Made by a program: the position numbers and the translations under genes
Notes under the pieces: model-generated
What the model saw: only the letters and a program-made list of their open reading frames with translations
The model's database searches: none
What the model was told of the DNA's origin: nothing
NCBI RefSeq assembly: GCF_000425905.1
Contig: NZ_KE384474.1
Location: 1,998-65,997 of the forward strand
Origin: Lactobacillus psittaci DSM 15354
GTDB taxonomy: Bacteria > Bacillota > Bacilli > Lactobacillales > Lactobacillaceae
Direction of reading: 5' to 3'
DNA length: 64,000 nucleotides
In this document: in pieces, positions 62,175 through 64,000 of the stretch
How the letters are laid out: every line of letters starts with the position of its first letter
How positions within the stretch are numbered: position 1 is the first letter of the stretch

Positions 62175-62792
62175 ATGGCTACTTTAAAAGTTATGGATCA
62201 AAATGGTAAAGATGCTGGTGAAGTTACCTTAAATGATAAGGTCTTCGGCATTGAACCTAACGAAAACGTTGTATTTGACGCTATTATTAGACAAAGAGCT
62301 GGTATGCGCCAAGGTACTCACTCAACTAAGAATAGATCAGCTGTTCGCGGTGGTGGTAAGAAGCCTTGGAGACAAAAGGGTACTGGTCGTGCTCGTCAAG
62401 GTTCTATCAGAGCTCCACAATGGCGCGGTGGTGGTACAGTATTTGGCCCAACTCCACGTTCATACGCATACAGCTTGCCACGTAAAGTTCGTCGCTTAGC
62501 TATCAAGTCAGTTCTTTCACAAAAGATGCAAGATCAAGACTTAATTGTTTTAGATAAGTTAAACTTAGCTGCTCCAAAGACTAAGGAATTCAAGGCTGTT
62601 TTAGGTAACTTAAACGTAGACAGCAAGGTCTTAGTTGTTTCTGACGATGAAAACGTACAACTTTCAGCTAGAAACTTAGCTAAGGTTAAAGTTGTTCCAG
62701 TTAATGGCTTAAATGTTGTTGATGCAGTTAACTATGACAAGCTTATCTTGACTCAAGACGCTGTTAAGAGAATTGAGGAGGTATTGGCATAA
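62175..62792 (+). CDS. rplD: 50S ribosomal protein L4
   Basis: 205 residues. The extended loop [20 protein letters not shown] reaches the exit tunnel; macrolide-sensitive type by eye. L4 is also the likely repressor that binds the operon leader. It overlaps rplW by one base. Confidence 0.97.
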   Translation: MATLKVMDQNGKDAGEVTLNDKVFGIEPNENVVFDAIIRQRAGMRQGTHSTKNRSAVRGGGKKPWRQKGTGRARQGSIRAPQWRGGGTVFGPTPRSYAYSLPRKVRRLAIKSVLSQKMQDQDLIVLDKLNLAAPKTKEFKAVLGNLNVDSKVLVVSDDENVQLSARNLAKVKVVPVNGLNVVDAVNYDKLILTQDAVKRIEEVLA

Positions 62793-63088
62793 TGAATGCA
62801 CATGACATCATTTTAAGACCTGTCATTACTGAAAAGTCTACTGAATTGATGGATGCAAAGAAGTACACTTTCGATGTGCTTTTAACTGCAACCAAGACTC
62901 AAGTTCGTAACGCTGTTGAAGAAATTTTTGATGTTAAGGTTAAGAGCGTTAACATTATGAATGTTCGCGGCAAAGACAAGAGAGTTGGTCGTTACACTGG
63001 TAAGACCGCTCGTCGTAGAAAAGCAATCGTTACTTTAACTAACGATTCAAATGATATTAAGATCTTCGCAGAAGAAGACAATAAATAA
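62792..63088 (+). CDS. rplW: 50S ribosomal protein L23
   Basis: 98 residues. It lies at the tunnel exit and docks trigger factor and [16 protein letters not shown] is the family start. GAGGAGG lies inside the end of rplD, so translation is coupled. Confidence 0.96.
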   Translation: MNAHDIILRPVITEKSTELMDAKKYTFDVLLTATKTQVRNAVEEIFDVKVKSVNIMNVRGKDKRVGRYTGKTARRRKAIVTLTNDSNDIKIFAEEDNK

Positions 63089-63104
63089 TTAGGAGGTTAG
63101 TCAA

Positions 63105-63941
63105 TTGGCGATTAGAAAGTACAAGCCAACCACTAATGGTCGACGCAATATGACCTCTTCAGACTTTGCAGAAATTACCAAGAAGAAGCCTGAACGGACT
63201 TTACTTGAATCACAATCACATACTGCTGGTCGTAACTCATATGGTCATATTACTGTAAGACACCGTGGTGGTGGTCACAAGCAAAAATACCGTATCATCG
63301 ATTTCAAGCGTAACAAAGACGATGTAAAGGCAATTGTTAAGGCAATCGAATACGATCCAAACAGAACTGCAAACATCGCTTTACTTCACTACACTGATGG
63401 TATCAAGGCATACATCTTGGCACCTAAGGGTCTTAAAGTTGGCGATATCGTTGAATCTGGTGTAGATGCAGACATCAAGCCAGGTAACGCACTTCCACTT
63501 GCAAACATTCCTACTGGTACTTCAATTCATAATATCGAATTAAAGCCAGGTAAGGGTGGACAATTAGTAAGAAGTGCTGGTACTGAAGGTCAAGTTCTTG
63601 GTACTGATGGCCGCTACACTTTAGTAAGATTACAAAGTGGAGAAGTTCGTCGTATTCTTTCATCTTGCCGTGCTACTATCGGTGTAGTTGGTAACGAACA
63701 ACACTCATTGATTCAATTAGGTAAAGCCGGCCGTAGTCGTTGGTTGGGCAAGCGTCCACAATCTCGTGGTTCTGTAATGAACCCTAACGATCACCCACAT
63801 GGTGGTGGTGAAGGTAAGGCACCTGTTGGTCGTCCACAACCTATGACTCCATGGGGTAAGAAGTCTCGTGGTATTAAGACTAGAAATACCAAGAAGGCCA
63901 GCGAAAAGATGATTATTCGTCACCGTAAGGGCAACAAATAA
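63105..63941 (+). CDS. rplB: 50S ribosomal protein L2
   Basis: 278 residues, full length. [27 protein letters not shown] surrounds the key His of the peptidyl-transferase region. The start is TTG behind [22 protein letters not shown] is typical. Confidence 0.97.
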   Translation: MAIRKYKPTTNGRRNMTSSDFAEITKKKPERTLLESQSHTAGRNSYGHITVRHRGGGHKQKYRIIDFKRNKDDVKAIVKAIEYDPNRTANIALLHYTDGIKAYILAPKGLKVGDIVESGVDADIKPGNALPLANIPTGTSIHNIELKPGKGGQLVRSAGTEGQVLGTDGRYTLVRLQSGEVRRILSSCRATIGVVGNEQHSLIQLGKAGRSRWLGKRPQSRGSVMNPNDHPHGGGEGKAPVGRPQPMTPWGKKSRGIKTRNTKKASEKMIIRHRKGNK

Positions 63942-63962
63942 TTAGAAGGAGGGTAATGATTA

Positions 63963-64000
63963 ATGAGCCGTAGTATTAAAAAAGGTCCATTTGCTGATGA
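63963..64000 (+). CDS. rpsS: 30S ribosomal protein S19, N-terminal part
   Basis: The first 12 codons, MSRSIKKGPFAD, follow AGAAGGAGG and run off the window. Sequence and position behind rplB identify S19. Confidence 0.93.
   Translation, partial: MSRSIKKGPFAD

Overview
The window is chromosomal DNA of a low-GC lactobacillus, most likely of the Lactobacillus johnsonii/gasseri/taiwanensis group. The evidence is an AT-rich composition, LPQTG-anchored surface proteins, a cell-wall-anchored GH68 fructansucrase, SLAP-type cell-wall repeats, frequent TTG starts behind strong ribosome binding sites, and the core-gene order murF-cshA-acpS-alr, pth-mfd-rqcP-divIC-S1-tilS-ftsH-hslO-dusB-lysS, clpC-rpoB-rpoC and rpsL-rpsG-fusA-S10 operon. 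The species call is an inference.

Accessory half (1-27,100). The left edge holds the 3' end of an LPQTG protein with a Rib-like domain, then a class I glutamine amidotransferase. Next comes a Schlafen/AlbA-type regulator gene lying between two identical 63-bp repeats. A divergent MerR regulator and DHA2 efflux pump with a DUF4811 partner follow, then a nucleoside hydrolase. Three large wall-anchored proteins come after: a coiled-coil SEC10/PgrA-type protein, the fructansucrase, and a FIVAR-repeat protein of about 2,400 codons. A membrane-anchored EEP-family enzyme and an ABC exporter pair sit between the last two. A Nudix gene, a DUF4145-like gene and an NlpC/P60 wall hydrolase close the region.

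Core half (27,237-64,000). Genes for L31, MurF, CshA, AcpS, Alr, a CBS-domain protein and Pth are followed by an Mfd-to-LysS run. Then come a decayed DUF2785 gene, three tRNAs (Gly-Pro-Gly), a YitT-like membrane protein, ClpC, RpoB and RpoC, a prepilin peptidase, the str genes (rpsL, rpsG, fusA) and the S10 operon up to the start of rpsS.

The most notable signals are non-standard. (1) Two intergenic regions look like type I toxin-antitoxin modules. In 5,516-5,860 a 29-residue hydrophobic/basic peptide has a hairpin-masked Shine-Dalgarno and a divergent, separately terminated small RNA with a complementary hairpin loop. In 13,476-13,930 convergent transcripts overlap at their 3' ends, with long direct repeats and two overlapping tiny ORFs. 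(2) A run of eight G residues lies in an over-long (19 bp) spacer of an otherwise strong promoter of the fructansucrase gene, a candidate phase-variation switch. (3) The giant FIVAR adhesin carries an in-frame TAA at codon 4, just before an otherwise intact YSIRK-like signal peptide. (4) The Schlafen-like gene and the first toxin-like module each sit between duplicated terminators, which suggests small cassettes gained at transcription terminators.
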